A stretch of DNA of 64,000 nucleotides, taken from positions 3,642,001 through 3,706,000 of the forward strand of contig NZ_AP022870.1 in assembly GCF_011764545.1 (NCBI RefSeq), in the 5' to 3' direction. This DNA comes from Phytohabitans flavus. Lineage in GTDB: Bacteria; Actinomycetota; Actinomycetes; Mycobacteriales; Micromonosporaceae. The translations under genes were made by a program, and so were the position numbers. A model generated the notes under the pieces. It had not been told where the DNA came from. It did not search any database and was given only the letters and a program-made list of their open reading frames with translations. This document shows positions 35,690 through 43,475 of the stretch, piece by piece (position 1 is the first letter of the stretch; each line of letters begins with the position of its first letter).

Positions 35690-36346
35690 TTGATTCGGGT
35701 GCTGGTCGTGGATGACGACGACCTCATGCGGGCCGGGCTGCGGGCGGTTCTCTCCAGCGACGAGTCGATCGACGTCGTCGGTGAGGCGGCGGATGGGCGG
35801 GCGGCGGTCGACGGGGCCCGGCGGCTCTCCCCCGACGTCGTGCTGATGGATGTGCGCATGCCGCGCCTCGACGGCATCGCCGCCACGCGGGAGCTTGTCG
35901 GCGCGGCGCCGGGTACGCGGATCCTGATGCTGACGACGTTCGAGGACGACGACTACGTGTTCGGGGCGTTGAGTGCGGGTGCGTCCGGATTCCTGCTCAA
36001 GCGCACCCGGCCCGAGCAGCTCATCGAGGCGATCCACACGATCGCGGGTGGCGAGTCGCTGCTGTCGCCGTCGGTAACCCGGACGGTTATCGACCGCATG
36101 GCGCGCCAGCCGCAGCCGGACCCGGCGGCCGGCCGGCGGCTGCGTGACCTGACGCCGCGCGAGCGCGACGTGTTGGAGCTTGTCGCGCGCGGACTGTCCA
36201 ATGCGGAGATCGCCCGATCGCTGATCGTCGAGGAGTCGACGGTGAAGACCCATGTGAAGCGGATCCTGGCCAAGCTCGACCTGCGCGATCGCGTGCAGGC
36301 GGTCATCCTGGCCTACGAGACCGGCCTCGTCCGCCCAGGCGCGTAA
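35690..36346 (+). CDS. NarL/LuxR-type response regulator
   Basis: 218 residues from TTG 35690, chosen because GGGCGGGGGG lies six bases upstream and the protein then opens with the family's (M)IRVLVVDDDD. ATG 35672 would add six residues. The receiver domain has acidic pair DDDD (8-11), phospho-acceptor Asp54 in VVLMDVRMP and conserved Lys104 in GFLLKRT. The C-terminal LuxR helix-turn-helix is LTPRERDVLELVARGLSNAEIARSL through STVKTHVKRILAKLDLRDR. Partner of the upstream kinase. Confidence 0.93.
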   Translation: MIRVLVVDDDDLMRAGLRAVLSSDESIDVVGEAADGRAAVDGARRLSPDVVLMDVRMPRLDGIAATRELVGAAPGTRILMLTTFEDDDYVFGALSAGASGFLLKRTRPEQLIEAIHTIAGGESLLSPSVTRTVIDRMARQPQPDPAAGRRLRDLTPRERDVLELVARGLSNAEIARSLIVEESTVKTHVKRILAKLDLRDRVQAVILAYETGLVRPGA

Positions 36347-36375
36347 CGGCCGCCACTAGCCGGGCCGGCAACCGC

Positions 36376-36518
36376 CGGGCTGTGGGACAAGGCAAGGCCA
36401 GACACCAACAGCCGCGCGAACCCGCGGACAGCGGCCCACCCCGGGGCGCGCGGCCGACCGGCGAAACCGGGCGTGCGACGGGCAGGGCTGTGGGACCAGG
36501 CAGAGCCAGACCTCGGCG
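36376..36518. repeat. Short imperfect direct repeat
   Basis: GGGCTGTGGGACAAGGCAAG (from 36377) recurs as GGGCTGTGGGACCAGGCAGA (from 36486), each followed by GCCAGAC. It lies in the 190-base gap between the response regulator and the thioredoxin-fold gene. No function evident. Confidence 0.5.
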
Positions 36519-36523
36519 GCGGA

Positions 36524-36529
36524 TAGGCT
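36524..36529 (+). promoter_or_regulatory. -10 box (TAGGCT) before the thioredoxin-fold gene
   Basis: TAGGCT ends seven bases before ATG 36537, consistent with a leaderless transcript; the intervening GTGGGG could alternatively act as a weak ribosome site. Confidence 0.45.
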
Positions 36530-36536
36530 GTGGGGC

Positions 36537-37115
36537 ATGGCCGTTTCGTCCTTCCTCGTGCCGCTGGGCACGCCCGCGCCGGACTTCTCGCTGCCTTCGG
36601 TGGCCGGGCCCGAGGTGAAGCTCGCCGACGTGTCCGCACCGGCGCTGCTCGTCGTCTTCCTCAGCAACCACTGCCCGTACGTCCGGCACGTCGAGTCGGG
36701 GCTCGGCGCGTTCGCCGCGGAGTACGCCGACAAGGGGCTCACCACGATCGGCATCAGCAGCAACGACGTGGCCAACTACCCGGACGACGACGTGCCGGGG
36801 CTGGCCCAGCAGGCGGAGCGGGCCGGCTTCACGTTCCCGTACCTGCTGGATGGCTCGCAGGACGTGGCCAAGGCCTACAACGCCGCCTGTACCCCCGATT
36901 TCTTCCTCTACGACGCGCAGCGTCGGCTGGTCTACCGGGGCGCGTTCGACGAGGCCCGGCCGAAGAACGACCTGCCGGTGACCGGTGACCTGCTGCGCGC
37001 CGCCGCCGACGCCGCCCTGCGCGGCGAGGCCGTGCCCGAGCCGCACGTGCCGAGCCTCGGCTGCGGCATCAAGTGGCGCCCGGGCAACGAGCCGCCGCCG
37101 GTCAGCTTCCTGTAA
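36537..37115 (+). CDS. Thioredoxin-fold (AhpC/TSA-like) protein
   Basis: 192 residues. Typical opening of peroxiredoxin/TlpA-like proteins (PLGTPAPDFSLPSVAG), then LLVVFLSNHCPYVRHVESGL, where Cys-Pro sits at the redox position (CPY, a single Cys rather than CxxC). GLTTIGISSNDVANYPDD, FPYLLDGSQDVAKAYNAACTPDFFLYD with the cis-Pro loop, and a C-terminal SLGCGIKWRPGNE with another Cys follow. Such proteins are common in actinobacteria and are thought to act as thiol reductases or peroxidases. No signal peptide. Tandem stem-loops follow the stop. Confidence 0.88.
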   Translation: MAVSSFLVPLGTPAPDFSLPSVAGPEVKLADVSAPALLVVFLSNHCPYVRHVESGLGAFAAEYADKGLTTIGISSNDVANYPDDDVPGLAQQAERAGFTFPYLLDGSQDVAKAYNAACTPDFFLYDAQRRLVYRGAFDEARPKNDLPVTGDLLRAAADAALRGEAVPEPHVPSLGCGIKWRPGNEPPPVSFL

Positions 37116-37137
37116 GGAACGCGCGGGCCGCCAAGGG

Positions 37138-37247
37138 GCTGGGCGCGCACAGGACACAAGGAGCACGCCGCCCAGCCAGCCAAGAAGCTGGGCGCGCACA
37201 GGACACGAGGAGCGCGGGCCGCCCAGCCAGCCAAAGGGCTGGGCGGC
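37138..37247. terminator. Tandem stem-loop repeats between convergent genes
   Basis: A unit of about 50 bases starting GCTGGGCG begins at 37138, 37187 and 37238. Each junction pairs CGCCCAGC with GCTGGGCG. The last is strongest: GCCGCCCAGCC (37218-37228) and GGCTGGGCGGC (37237-37247) form an 11-bp perfect stem with an eight-base loop. It probably terminates the thioredoxin-fold gene and the opposing propeller gene. Confidence 0.65.
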
Positions 37248-37289
37248 GAAGGAACACGGCGAAGCCAAGAAGTTAAAGCTACGAACGGA

Positions 37290-38423
37290 TCAGCCGAGCC
37301 AGCCGGCCCTGCTCCCCCGACGCCCAGCAGGTGCCGTCGGGGCGCAGTCGACCGCGTCGAAGCTGCCGGTATCGAAGCGGGTCCACGTGCGGCCGCCGTC
37401 CCGGGATACGTCGCTGCCGGTCGGGCCGACGGCGAGTGCGGTGTTCCAGCGCCACGGCACCCAGGCCGCGCCTGAGCGGTACTCGCCGGGCACCGACCGC
37501 GCCACGTGCCAGGTGCGTCCGCCGTCGTGGGTGGTGGCGGCGCCGTCCGGCGCGGTGGTCGGGGCCGCGAAGTCGCCGCCGACCGCGATGCCGTGCCGCG
37601 GGTCGCGGAACGCGAGTGAGTAGATGCCCGCCGACGCTCCACTAGGGACCGGCGAGTCGCTGACCTTCCAGCTGCGGCCGTAGTCGGACGAGGCGAAAAC
37701 CCGCGCCGTCTCGCCACCGCCCGTCGCGAACCAGGCCCACGGACCCGGTCCAGCTGTGACCAGGCAGGTACCGCTCGCCGCGAATGCGAACTCGCCAGCC
37801 AGCGCGTCCGGCATGCGGTCCGGCGGGAGTACCTTCCAGGAGCGGCCACCGTCCATCGTGGACGCTATCCGGAACCTGCCGTCGACCGGGTCGGAGAGGG
37901 CCAGCCCGCGGCGGTGGTCGAAGAACGCGATGCAGTCGTAGAACGCGCGCGGGTCGTCGTTGCGGAACGTCTCGGTCCAGGTGCGGCCGCCGTCGCTCGT
38001 GGCGTACACCCTGGATGCCTCGCCCTCGCCGATCGGGAGCGCGACCGCGCGGTCGGCGCTGAACGCCTCGATGTCGCGGAACTGAAGGTCTGCGGTGTCC
38101 GGCGGGCCGACCTGCCGCCAGGTGCGCCCGCCGTCGACGGTGCGCAGCACCGTGCCGGCCGAGCCGCTGGCCCAGGCAACCTTGGCGCTGACCACGTCGA
38201 GGCCGCGGAGGCGAGCGGTCGAGCCCGAGTCGGCAAGCCGCCAGGAGAGGCGACTGCCCCCAAGGGCGTCAGGGCCAGAGGAAGCAAGCCGCCAGGAGGG
38301 GTGACCGCCACCCAGTGCGTCAGAGCCCGAGCCGGCGGGCCGCCAGGAGGAGCTGTCGGCAAAAGCCGGGGCAGCGGTGACGGCGAGAAGAATCGCGGGG
38401 ATCGCAGCGAAGATCGCTCTCAT
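37290..38423 (-). CDS. Secreted BNR/YCF48-like propeller protein
   Basis: 377 residues from ATG 38423; an upstream GTG (38447) would spoil the signal peptide. Residues 1-23 are a clean secretion signal (FAAIPAILLAVTAAPAFA). Residues about 24-70 hold three 17-residue tandem repeats (SWRPAGSGSDALGGGHP and variants), then a propeller with the Asp-box signature repeated as DGGRTWRQV, DGGRTWTET, DGGRSWKVL, YGRSWKVS, DGGRTWHVA and DGGRTWTRF. Related proteins are exo-alpha-sialidase-like or photosystem-assembly YCF48-like; no sialidase active site can be claimed. Likely extracellular. Divergent from the exporter at 38514. Confidence 0.85.
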   Translation of the reverse strand: MRAIFAAIPAILLAVTAAPAFADSSSWRPAGSGSDALGGGHPSWRLASSGPDALGGSRLSWRLADSGSTARLRGLDVVSAKVAWASGSAGTVLRTVDGGRTWRQVGPPDTADLQFRDIEAFSADRAVALPIGEGEASRVYATSDGGRTWTETFRNDDPRAFYDCIAFFDHRRGLALSDPVDGRFRIASTMDGGRSWKVLPPDRMPDALAGEFAFAASGTCLVTAGPGPWAWFATGGGETARVFASSDYGRSWKVSDSPVPSGASAGIYSLAFRDPRHGIAVGGDFAAPTTAPDGAATTHDGGRTWHVARSVPGEYRSGAAWVPWRWNTALAVGPTGSDVSRDGGRTWTRFDTGSFDAVDCAPTAPAGRRGSRAGWLG

Positions 38424-38513
38424 ACACGCAAAACATACCGTACGCACGTCAATGTGAGGATGTTAACGCCCATCGATACTTACGAACACGGGCAGTTAAT
38501 GATCCAATACGCC

Positions 38514-39749
38514 ATGGTCTCCGGGTCCCTGTGGCGAGATCGCGACTTCACGCTGTTCTGGCTTGTACAGACGCTGTCAGTCGCGGGCGACTCGTTCTCC
38601 TATGTGGCGATTCCGCTCCTCGTGCTGCGCGGCACCGGCTCGGTCTCGCACATGGGGCTGCTCACCGGTCTCGCCGGCGTGGCGACGATCCTCACCGGCG
38701 TCTTCGCCGGCGCGCTCGCCGACCGCATCGACCGGCGGGTGCTGCTGATCGTCTGCGACGTGTTCCGCGCCGCCCTGTACGCCCTCATCCCGATCGTGTG
38801 GCTCTTTTCGCCGCAAATCTGGCTGCTGTACGCGATCGTCCCGCTCGGCGCCGCCTTCGCGATGATCTTCCGGGTGACGTACGTGGCCGCGCTGCCCAAC
38901 CTCGTCAACCCCGAGCGGATCACCGAGGCGAACGCCCGCCTCTCCGCCACCTACGCCGCCGCGGCCGTTGGCGGCCCGGTGCTCGCCGGCATCCTCTCCG
39001 CCCTGTATGGACCGACCGCCGCGATCGCGGTGGACGCTGTCACGTTCACCGTGTCCGCGATCGGGCTCTGCTTCGTGCGGCTGCGGGTACGCCAACCGGC
39101 CGGCGAGCCCCGGCGTCCGGACGGCCTGTCGTGGCGGGACCTCGTCGTGGGCGTGCGCTTCCTGTGGCGGCACCCGGTGCTGCGGGCGCTGACCATGCTG
39201 CTGTGGTTCCTGACGTTCCTGACGCTGGGGCTTACCGACATCATCGTGTTCTACGTGGGACACGAGCTGCGGCAGTCCGACACCACAGTCGGGTACGTGC
39301 TCGCCACCGCCGCGGCCGGCACGATCGTCGCGGCGTTCGTGGTGGCGCCCGCGCGGCGCTCGTGGGGCTTCGGCGCCTGCTGGATCGGGTCGTACGCGCT
39401 CTGCGGCGTCGCCATCGCCGGCATCGGCATGACCCGTAGCGTGCCGGTGATCGCGCTCCTCGCCACGACCTTCGTGTTCGGCATCGGCGTGGCCGGCATC
39501 TGCTCGATGTCGCTGCGCCAGGAGGTGACGCCGGACCACCTGCTGGGGCGGGTCACGTCGTCGTTCTGGACGGTCCACTCAGCCCTCGGCCCGGTGGGCG
39601 CGGCGGTGCTGACCGCGTCCGCGGCCAACTACGGCGTACCGGCCACGACGCTCTTCGCCGGCGTAGCCTGCCTGCTGGTCGCGGTGGTCGGCACGCTCAC
39701 ACCGATCCGGCAGGCGCGGCCCGAGCGACTCGCGGTCGAGGCGCCCTGA
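38514..39749 (+). CDS. MFS transporter (EntS/MFS_3-like exporter)
   Basis: 411 residues from ATG 38514, the first codon before the conserved SLWRDRDFTLFWLVQTLSVAG; ATG 38499 and ATG 38460 are in-frame alternatives and none has a good ribosome site. About twelve hydrophobic helices are visible. The cytoplasmic loop 2-3 motif is GALADRIDRRVLLIVCDVFRA, and a central charged loop (VRQPAGEPRRPDG) precedes the second half. Resembles exporters of siderophores or macrolides. It shares a 90-base divergent promoter region with the propeller gene. Repeat copy C begins 15 bases after the stop. Confidence 0.9.
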   Translation: MVSGSLWRDRDFTLFWLVQTLSVAGDSFSYVAIPLLVLRGTGSVSHMGLLTGLAGVATILTGVFAGALADRIDRRVLLIVCDVFRAALYALIPIVWLFSPQIWLLYAIVPLGAAFAMIFRVTYVAALPNLVNPERITEANARLSATYAAAAVGGPVLAGILSALYGPTAAIAVDAVTFTVSAIGLCFVRLRVRQPAGEPRRPDGLSWRDLVVGVRFLWRHPVLRALTMLLWFLTFLTLGLTDIIVFYVGHELRQSDTTVGYVLATAAAGTIVAAFVVAPARRSWGFGACWIGSYALCGVAIAGIGMTRSVPVIALLATTFVFGIGVAGICSMSLRQEVTPDHLLGRVTSSFWTVHSALGPVGAAVLTASAANYGVPATTLFAGVACLLVAVVGTLTPIRQARPERLAVEAP

Positions 39750-39764
39750 CGCCTAGTTTTTTCT

Positions 39765-40118
39765 TGAATATTTGCCCCGGTCCGCGCCAGTCGCACACCG
39801 TATGCTCCCGCGGGCACCGCGCAGGCCGGCGGCTCGCTGGCGCTCCCCGAGATCCCCGGCCTGTGCTGCCAGGTCCGCGGTCCAAGCCCAAACCCCCAGG
39901 GGACGCATCGACCTCGGACCGCTGCCGGGCCTTGGAGCGCGGACCCGGCAGTGAAGGTCGCGGTCGGCCGACCGCGACCTGGGGGCTGAGCTTGGCCAAC
40001 CGCGGAGGGTGAGGCCGCGGGAGCGACGGTCCGGACCACGACGAGCATCGCGGTAGCTCAATGTCCTTGGTTTTGGATCTTTATCCGCGACATCACGCCG
40101 AGACCGCCCTGACTCGAC
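39765..40118 (-). repeat. Dispersed intergenic repeat, copy C (most complete)
   Basis: Spans nearly all of the gap between the exporter and wrbA stops. Reading leftward it has the GATAAAGATCC start, the core (40061-39991), a 26-bp perfect palindrome (39980-39955), CTTGGACCGCGGACCTGGCA, and an end near 39765. It shows long identity to copy B in inverted orientation across wrbA and the ECF41 gene. Confidence 0.88.
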
Positions 40119-40143
40119 CGCCGCGGTGATCGTGTCCGGGCGC

Positions 40144-40767
40144 TCAGCGGTCCGCGGACCTGGCTGCGCGGCCGGCCTTCAGTGCGGCCGTGGTGTCCAC
40201 CACGCGGCGGGCCTGGAAGCGGGCCGCCTCCAGGGCCACGTCGTCGGGCGGGCCGCCGCCGGAGACGTGCGAGGTGCCGTACGGGTTGCCGGACCGGAAC
40301 TGCACCGGATCGGTGTAGCCGGGCGGGACGATGATGCCGCCCCAGTGGTAGAAGACGTTTCCCAGTCCGAGGAGCGTGGACTCCTGGCCGCCGTGGGCGG
40401 TATTGCTGGCGGTGAAGGCCGAGTACACCTTGTCGGCGAGCTTGCCCTCCCGCCACAGCGGCCCGGTCGCGTCGATGAACGCCTTGATCTGCGTGGACGG
40501 GGTGCCAAAGCGGGTCGGCGTGCCGAAGAGCACCGCGTCCGCCCAGGCCAGGTCGTCGAGGCCGGCCTCGGTCACGTCGGCGGCGTCCCGCAGGTGCTGT
40601 ACCCAGGCGGGGTTGGTCTCGATCGCCGCCGGGGGCGCCGTCTCGGCGACCCGGCGCAGCCGCACGTTGGCGCCGGCCTTCTCCGCACCCTCGGCGGCGG
40701 CCCTGGCCAGCGTGTGCAGGGTGCCGGTGGCGCTGTAGTAGATGATCGCTACGTTCACAGGTTCCAT
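40144..40767 (-). CDS. wrbA: WrbA-like NAD(P)H:quinone oxidoreductase
   Basis: 207 residues, the WrbA/flavodoxin-fold size. NVAIIYYSATGTLHTLARAAAEGAEKAGA is the FMN phosphate loop, WADAVLFGTPTRFGTPSTQIKAFID and GQESTLLGLGNVFYHWGGIIVPPGYTDP are hallmark WrbA flavin-binding segments, and NPYGTSHVSGGGPPDD follows. The enzyme makes two-electron reductions of quinones. Start ATG 40767 lies nine bases after a CGTC -10 element, so the message would be near-leaderless. It is transcribed divergently from an ECF41 sigma factor through a symmetric promoter pair; oxidoreductases are the known company of ECF41 genes. Confidence 0.88.
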   Translation of the reverse strand: MEPVNVAIIYYSATGTLHTLARAAAEGAEKAGANVRLRRVAETAPPAAIETNPAWVQHLRDAADVTEAGLDDLAWADAVLFGTPTRFGTPSTQIKAFIDATGPLWREGKLADKVYSAFTASNTAHGGQESTLLGLGNVFYHWGGIIVPPGYTDPVQFRSGNPYGTSHVSGGGPPDDVALEAARFQARRVVDTTAALKAGRAARSADR

Positions 40768-40776
40768 GCCCGGTCC

Positions 40777-40842
40777 GACGACGCGAACCCTCGTAGTGTG
40801 AGGCCCAGGCGTCCACCTCACACTCCGGCGCGCTGTGTCGTC
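40777..40842. promoter_or_regulatory. Symmetric divergent ECF41-type promoter pair
   Basis: CCTCACAC-N15-CGTC occurs rightward (40816-40842) toward the sigma gene and leftward (40803-40777) toward wrbA, both with exactly 15 bases between the boxes. The two -35 boxes form an inverted repeat AGTGTGAGG/CCTCACACT. It resembles the published ECF41 promoter type (TGTCACA then CGTC), so both genes are probably driven by this sigma factor. Confidence 0.65.
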
Positions 40843-40864
40843 AGCCTTAGAGGAGGTGGAGACC

Positions 40865-41761
40865 ATGGAGGACGACGGCCTGAGCGCGATCATGAGCGAG
40901 CGGCGCCGGCTGATCAATCTGGCGTACCGGCTCCTCGGCTCGCTGGCCGACGCCGAGGACGTCGTGCAGGAGACGTACGCCCGCTGGTACGCGATGCCCC
41001 GCGCACGGCAGGAGGAAATCGAGTCACCCGGTGCCTGGCTGACCACGGTGGCCAGCCGCATCTGCCTCGACATGCTCGGCTCGGCCCGCGTCCGGCGCGA
41101 GCGCTACGTCGGCGAGTGGATCCCGGAGCCGGTGCCGGACAGCGCGGAGTGGACCACCGGTCGGCCGGCCGTCGACCCCGCCGACCGGGTCACCCTCGAC
41201 GAGTCGATCAGCATGGCCTTCCTCGTGGTGCTCGACTCGATGACCCCGGCCGAGCGCGTCGCGTTCGTGCTGCACGACGTCTTCCGCTACCCGTTTGCCG
41301 AGGTGGGCGAGATCGTCGGCCGTACCCCGGCCGCGTGCCGCCAGCTCGCCACGTCGGCCCGCCGCCGCATCCGCGCGTCGCGGGCTCCCGCGACGCCGCA
41401 CGGCCGGCGCGCCGCCCTGGTCCGCGACTTCAAGCGGGCCTGGGAGGCCAAGGACATCGAAGCCCTCGTCGGCCTCCTCGACCCGAACGTCACCGCGACC
41501 GGCGACGGCGGCGGCTTGGCCAGCGCCGAGCTACACCCGGTCGAGGGCGGCGAGCGGGTCGCGCGCTTCTTCGCCGGCCTCGCCGGCGGGGCGGCCGGCA
41601 TCGTCCTCCTGGAGCGTACGGTCAACGGCCAGCCCGGCCTGGTGGCCCAGCTCGACGGGGTCACCGAGGCGGTCATCGCGTTCGAGGTGGCCGGCGACCG
41701 GATCACGCACATCTGGGGCGTGCGCAACCCGGACAAGCTCCGCCCCTGGAGGGCTGACTAG
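40865..41761 (+). CDS. ECF41-family sigma factor with SnoaL-like C-terminal extension
   Basis: 298 residues from ATG 40865, placed by GAGGAGG upstream. Region 2 shows RRRLINLAYRLLGSLADAEDVVQETYARWY and region 4 shows TPAERVAFVLHDVFRYPFAEVGEIVGRTPAACRQLATSARRRIR. The inter-domain YVGEWIPEPV and the C-terminal NPDKL and DGGG motifs are diagnostic of ECF41, whose SnoaL-like tail (about 195-298) tunes activity in place of an anti-sigma factor. It probably reads the symmetric promoter pair just upstream, controlling itself and wrbA. The 3' end abuts repeat copy B. Confidence 0.92.
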   Translation: MEDDGLSAIMSERRRLINLAYRLLGSLADAEDVVQETYARWYAMPRARQEEIESPGAWLTTVASRICLDMLGSARVRRERYVGEWIPEPVPDSAEWTTGRPAVDPADRVTLDESISMAFLVVLDSMTPAERVAFVLHDVFRYPFAEVGEIVGRTPAACRQLATSARRRIRASRAPATPHGRRAALVRDFKRAWEAKDIEALVGLLDPNVTATGDGGGLASAELHPVEGGERVARFFAGLAGGAAGIVLLERTVNGQPGLVAQLDGVTEAVIAFEVAGDRITHIWGVRNPDKLRPWRAD

Positions 41762-41764
41762 AGC

Positions 41765-42075
41765 TTTGGAGTTGGGATGGCCTCGGCGTCTCGTCGCGGA
41801 TAAAGATCCAAACCCAGGGAAATCGAGCTACCGCGATGCCCGCCGTGGTCCAGACCGTCGCTCCCGCGGCCTCACCCTCCGCGGTTGGGCAAATCCCGGG
41901 TCGGGGTTGGGGTTGGGCTTGGACCGCGGACCTGGCAGCGCGGGTCGGGGATCTCGGCGAGCGCCAGCGAGCCGCCGACCTGCGCGGTGCCCGCGGGAGC
42001 ATACGGTCCGCAGGTGACGCGGACCGGGGCAAGAACCGATCTTAAGCAATTGAATGTGACCCCGACCCTGAAAGA
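41765..42075 (+). repeat. Dispersed intergenic repeat, copy B
   Basis: Fills the gap between the convergent ECF41 and MFS genes. It has the GATAAAGATCC start (from 41793), the core (41823-41892), CTTGGACCGCGGACCTGGCA, and the distal end near 42045. It lacks the GGCC-centred palindrome of copies A, C and D. The last part (42050-42078) repeats, inverted, the words near 17430-17455 (GAGATCTTTCAGGGTCGGGG). Confidence 0.85.
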
Positions 42076-42078
42076 TCT

Positions 42079-43446
42079 CTAGTCCTCGGCGGGGCGCAGG
42101 CGCCAGCCCACCGGGACCTTCGGCTTCGGCGGCTCGATCGTCATCGGGACCACCTTGCCGGTGCGGCGCAGCAGCAGCGACAGCACGGCCGCGCCGATCG
42201 AGAGGCCGCCGGCCACGTACCAGGCGAGCGCGTACGTGCCGAGCTGGTCGCGGATCAGGCCGGCCGAGGTGGCCGCCACCGCCGCGCCGATCTGGTGGGA
42301 GGCGAAGACCCAGCCGAAGACGACCGCGCCGCTGGCACCGAAGTACTCCCGGCACAGCGCGACCGTCGGCGGCACCGTGGCCACCCAGTCCAGGCCGTAG
42401 AAGATGATGAACACGAGCATGCTCGGGCCGGCGCTCTCGGCGAAGAGGCTGGGCAGCACGAGCAGCGAGCCGCCGCGCAGCGCGTAGTAGGCACCGAGCA
42501 GCACCCGGCTGTCCACCCGGTCGGTGAGCCAGCCCGACGCGATCGTACCGGCGATGTCGAAGAGCCCGACCAGCGCGAGCAGGCTGGCCGCGGTCGTCTC
42601 GGTCATGCCGTGGTCGTGCGCCGCCGGGATGAAGTGGGTGCCGACAAGGCCGTTCGTGGTGGCACCGCAGATCGCGAAGCCGCCGGCCAGCAGCCAGAAC
42701 GCCCGGGTCCGCGCGGCCGCCCGCAGCGCGCCGAGGGCCCGCGCGGCCGCCCCGCCGGTGACCGGGGCCGGCTCCGGGTCCTCGTCCGGCGCGGCACCGT
42801 AGGCCGTCACGCCCAGGTCCGCGGGCCGGTCGCGCAGCCGCCACAGCACGAGGGGTACGACGGCGAGCGCGGACCCGGCCACGATCAGCGAGGCGGTGCG
42901 CCACCCGTTGGCCTCGATGACCGTGGCGAGCAGTGGCAGGAAGACGAGCTGCCCGGCCGCGCCGCCCGCGGTGAGCACGCCGGTGACCAGGCCGCGCCGC
43001 TTCACGAACCACCGCCCGGTGACCGTGGCCACGAACGCGAGCGCCATCGAGCCCGTACCAAGGCCGACCAGCACCCCCCAGCAGAGGATGAGCTGCCAGC
43101 TCGCGTTCATGAAGACGGTGAGGCCGCTGCCGGTCGCGACAAGCACGAGCGCGCCGCTCACCACCCGCCGGATGCCGAACTTCTCCATCAGCGCGGCCGC
43201 GAAGGGGGCGGTGAGCCCGTACAGGATCAGGTTGATGGAGACCGCGGCGGAGATCGTGGCGATCGGCCACCGGAACTCCTCGTGCAGCGGGTGCAGCATC
43301 ACGGCCGGTGTGGCGCGGAAGCCGGCGGCGCCGACCAGCGCGACGAACGCGACGGCGGCGACGAGCCAGGCAGGGTGCAGGCGACGGGTCACCGTCCGAG
43401 TGTCGATCAAGGTGTACGTGAGAGCGAGTGGCCCGCGAGCCATCAT
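42079..43446 (-). CDS. MFS transporter
   Basis: 455 residues if started at ATG 43446. ATG 43464, TTG 43410 and GTG 43392 are in frame, and no ribosome site decides; the first membrane helix starts at LVAAVAFVALVGAAGF. It has twelve helices, with the loop 2-3 segment ALMEKFGIRRVVSGALVLVA and loop 8-9 GWLTDRVDSRVLLGAYYALR. The overall order resembles monocarboxylate or oxalate:formate-type antiporters (TPAVMLHPLHEEFRWP near the start). Substrate unknown. Divergent from a GlxA-type regulator that may control it. Confidence 0.88.
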   Translation of the reverse strand: MMARGPLALTYTLIDTRTVTRRLHPAWLVAAVAFVALVGAAGFRATPAVMLHPLHEEFRWPIATISAAVSINLILYGLTAPFAAALMEKFGIRRVVSGALVLVATGSGLTVFMNASWQLILCWGVLVGLGTGSMALAFVATVTGRWFVKRRGLVTGVLTAGGAAGQLVFLPLLATVIEANGWRTASLIVAGSALAVVPLVLWRLRDRPADLGVTAYGAAPDEDPEPAPVTGGAAARALGALRAAARTRAFWLLAGGFAICGATTNGLVGTHFIPAAHDHGMTETTAASLLALVGLFDIAGTIASGWLTDRVDSRVLLGAYYALRGGSLLVLPSLFAESAGPSMLVFIIFYGLDWVATVPPTVALCREYFGASGAVVFGWVFASHQIGAAVAATSAGLIRDQLGTYALAWYVAGGLSIGAAVLSLLLRRTGKVVPMTIEPPKPKVPVGWRLRPAED

Positions 43447-43463
43447 GCGCAATAATCGGGCCA

Positions 43464-43469
43464 TATACT
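43464..43469 (+). promoter_or_regulatory. -10 box (TATACT) of the leaderless AraC-type regulator
   Basis: TATACT ends six bases before ATG 43476; no ribosome site is present. A good actinobacterial -10 consensus. Confidence 0.6.
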
Positions 43470-43475
43470 CGCGCC

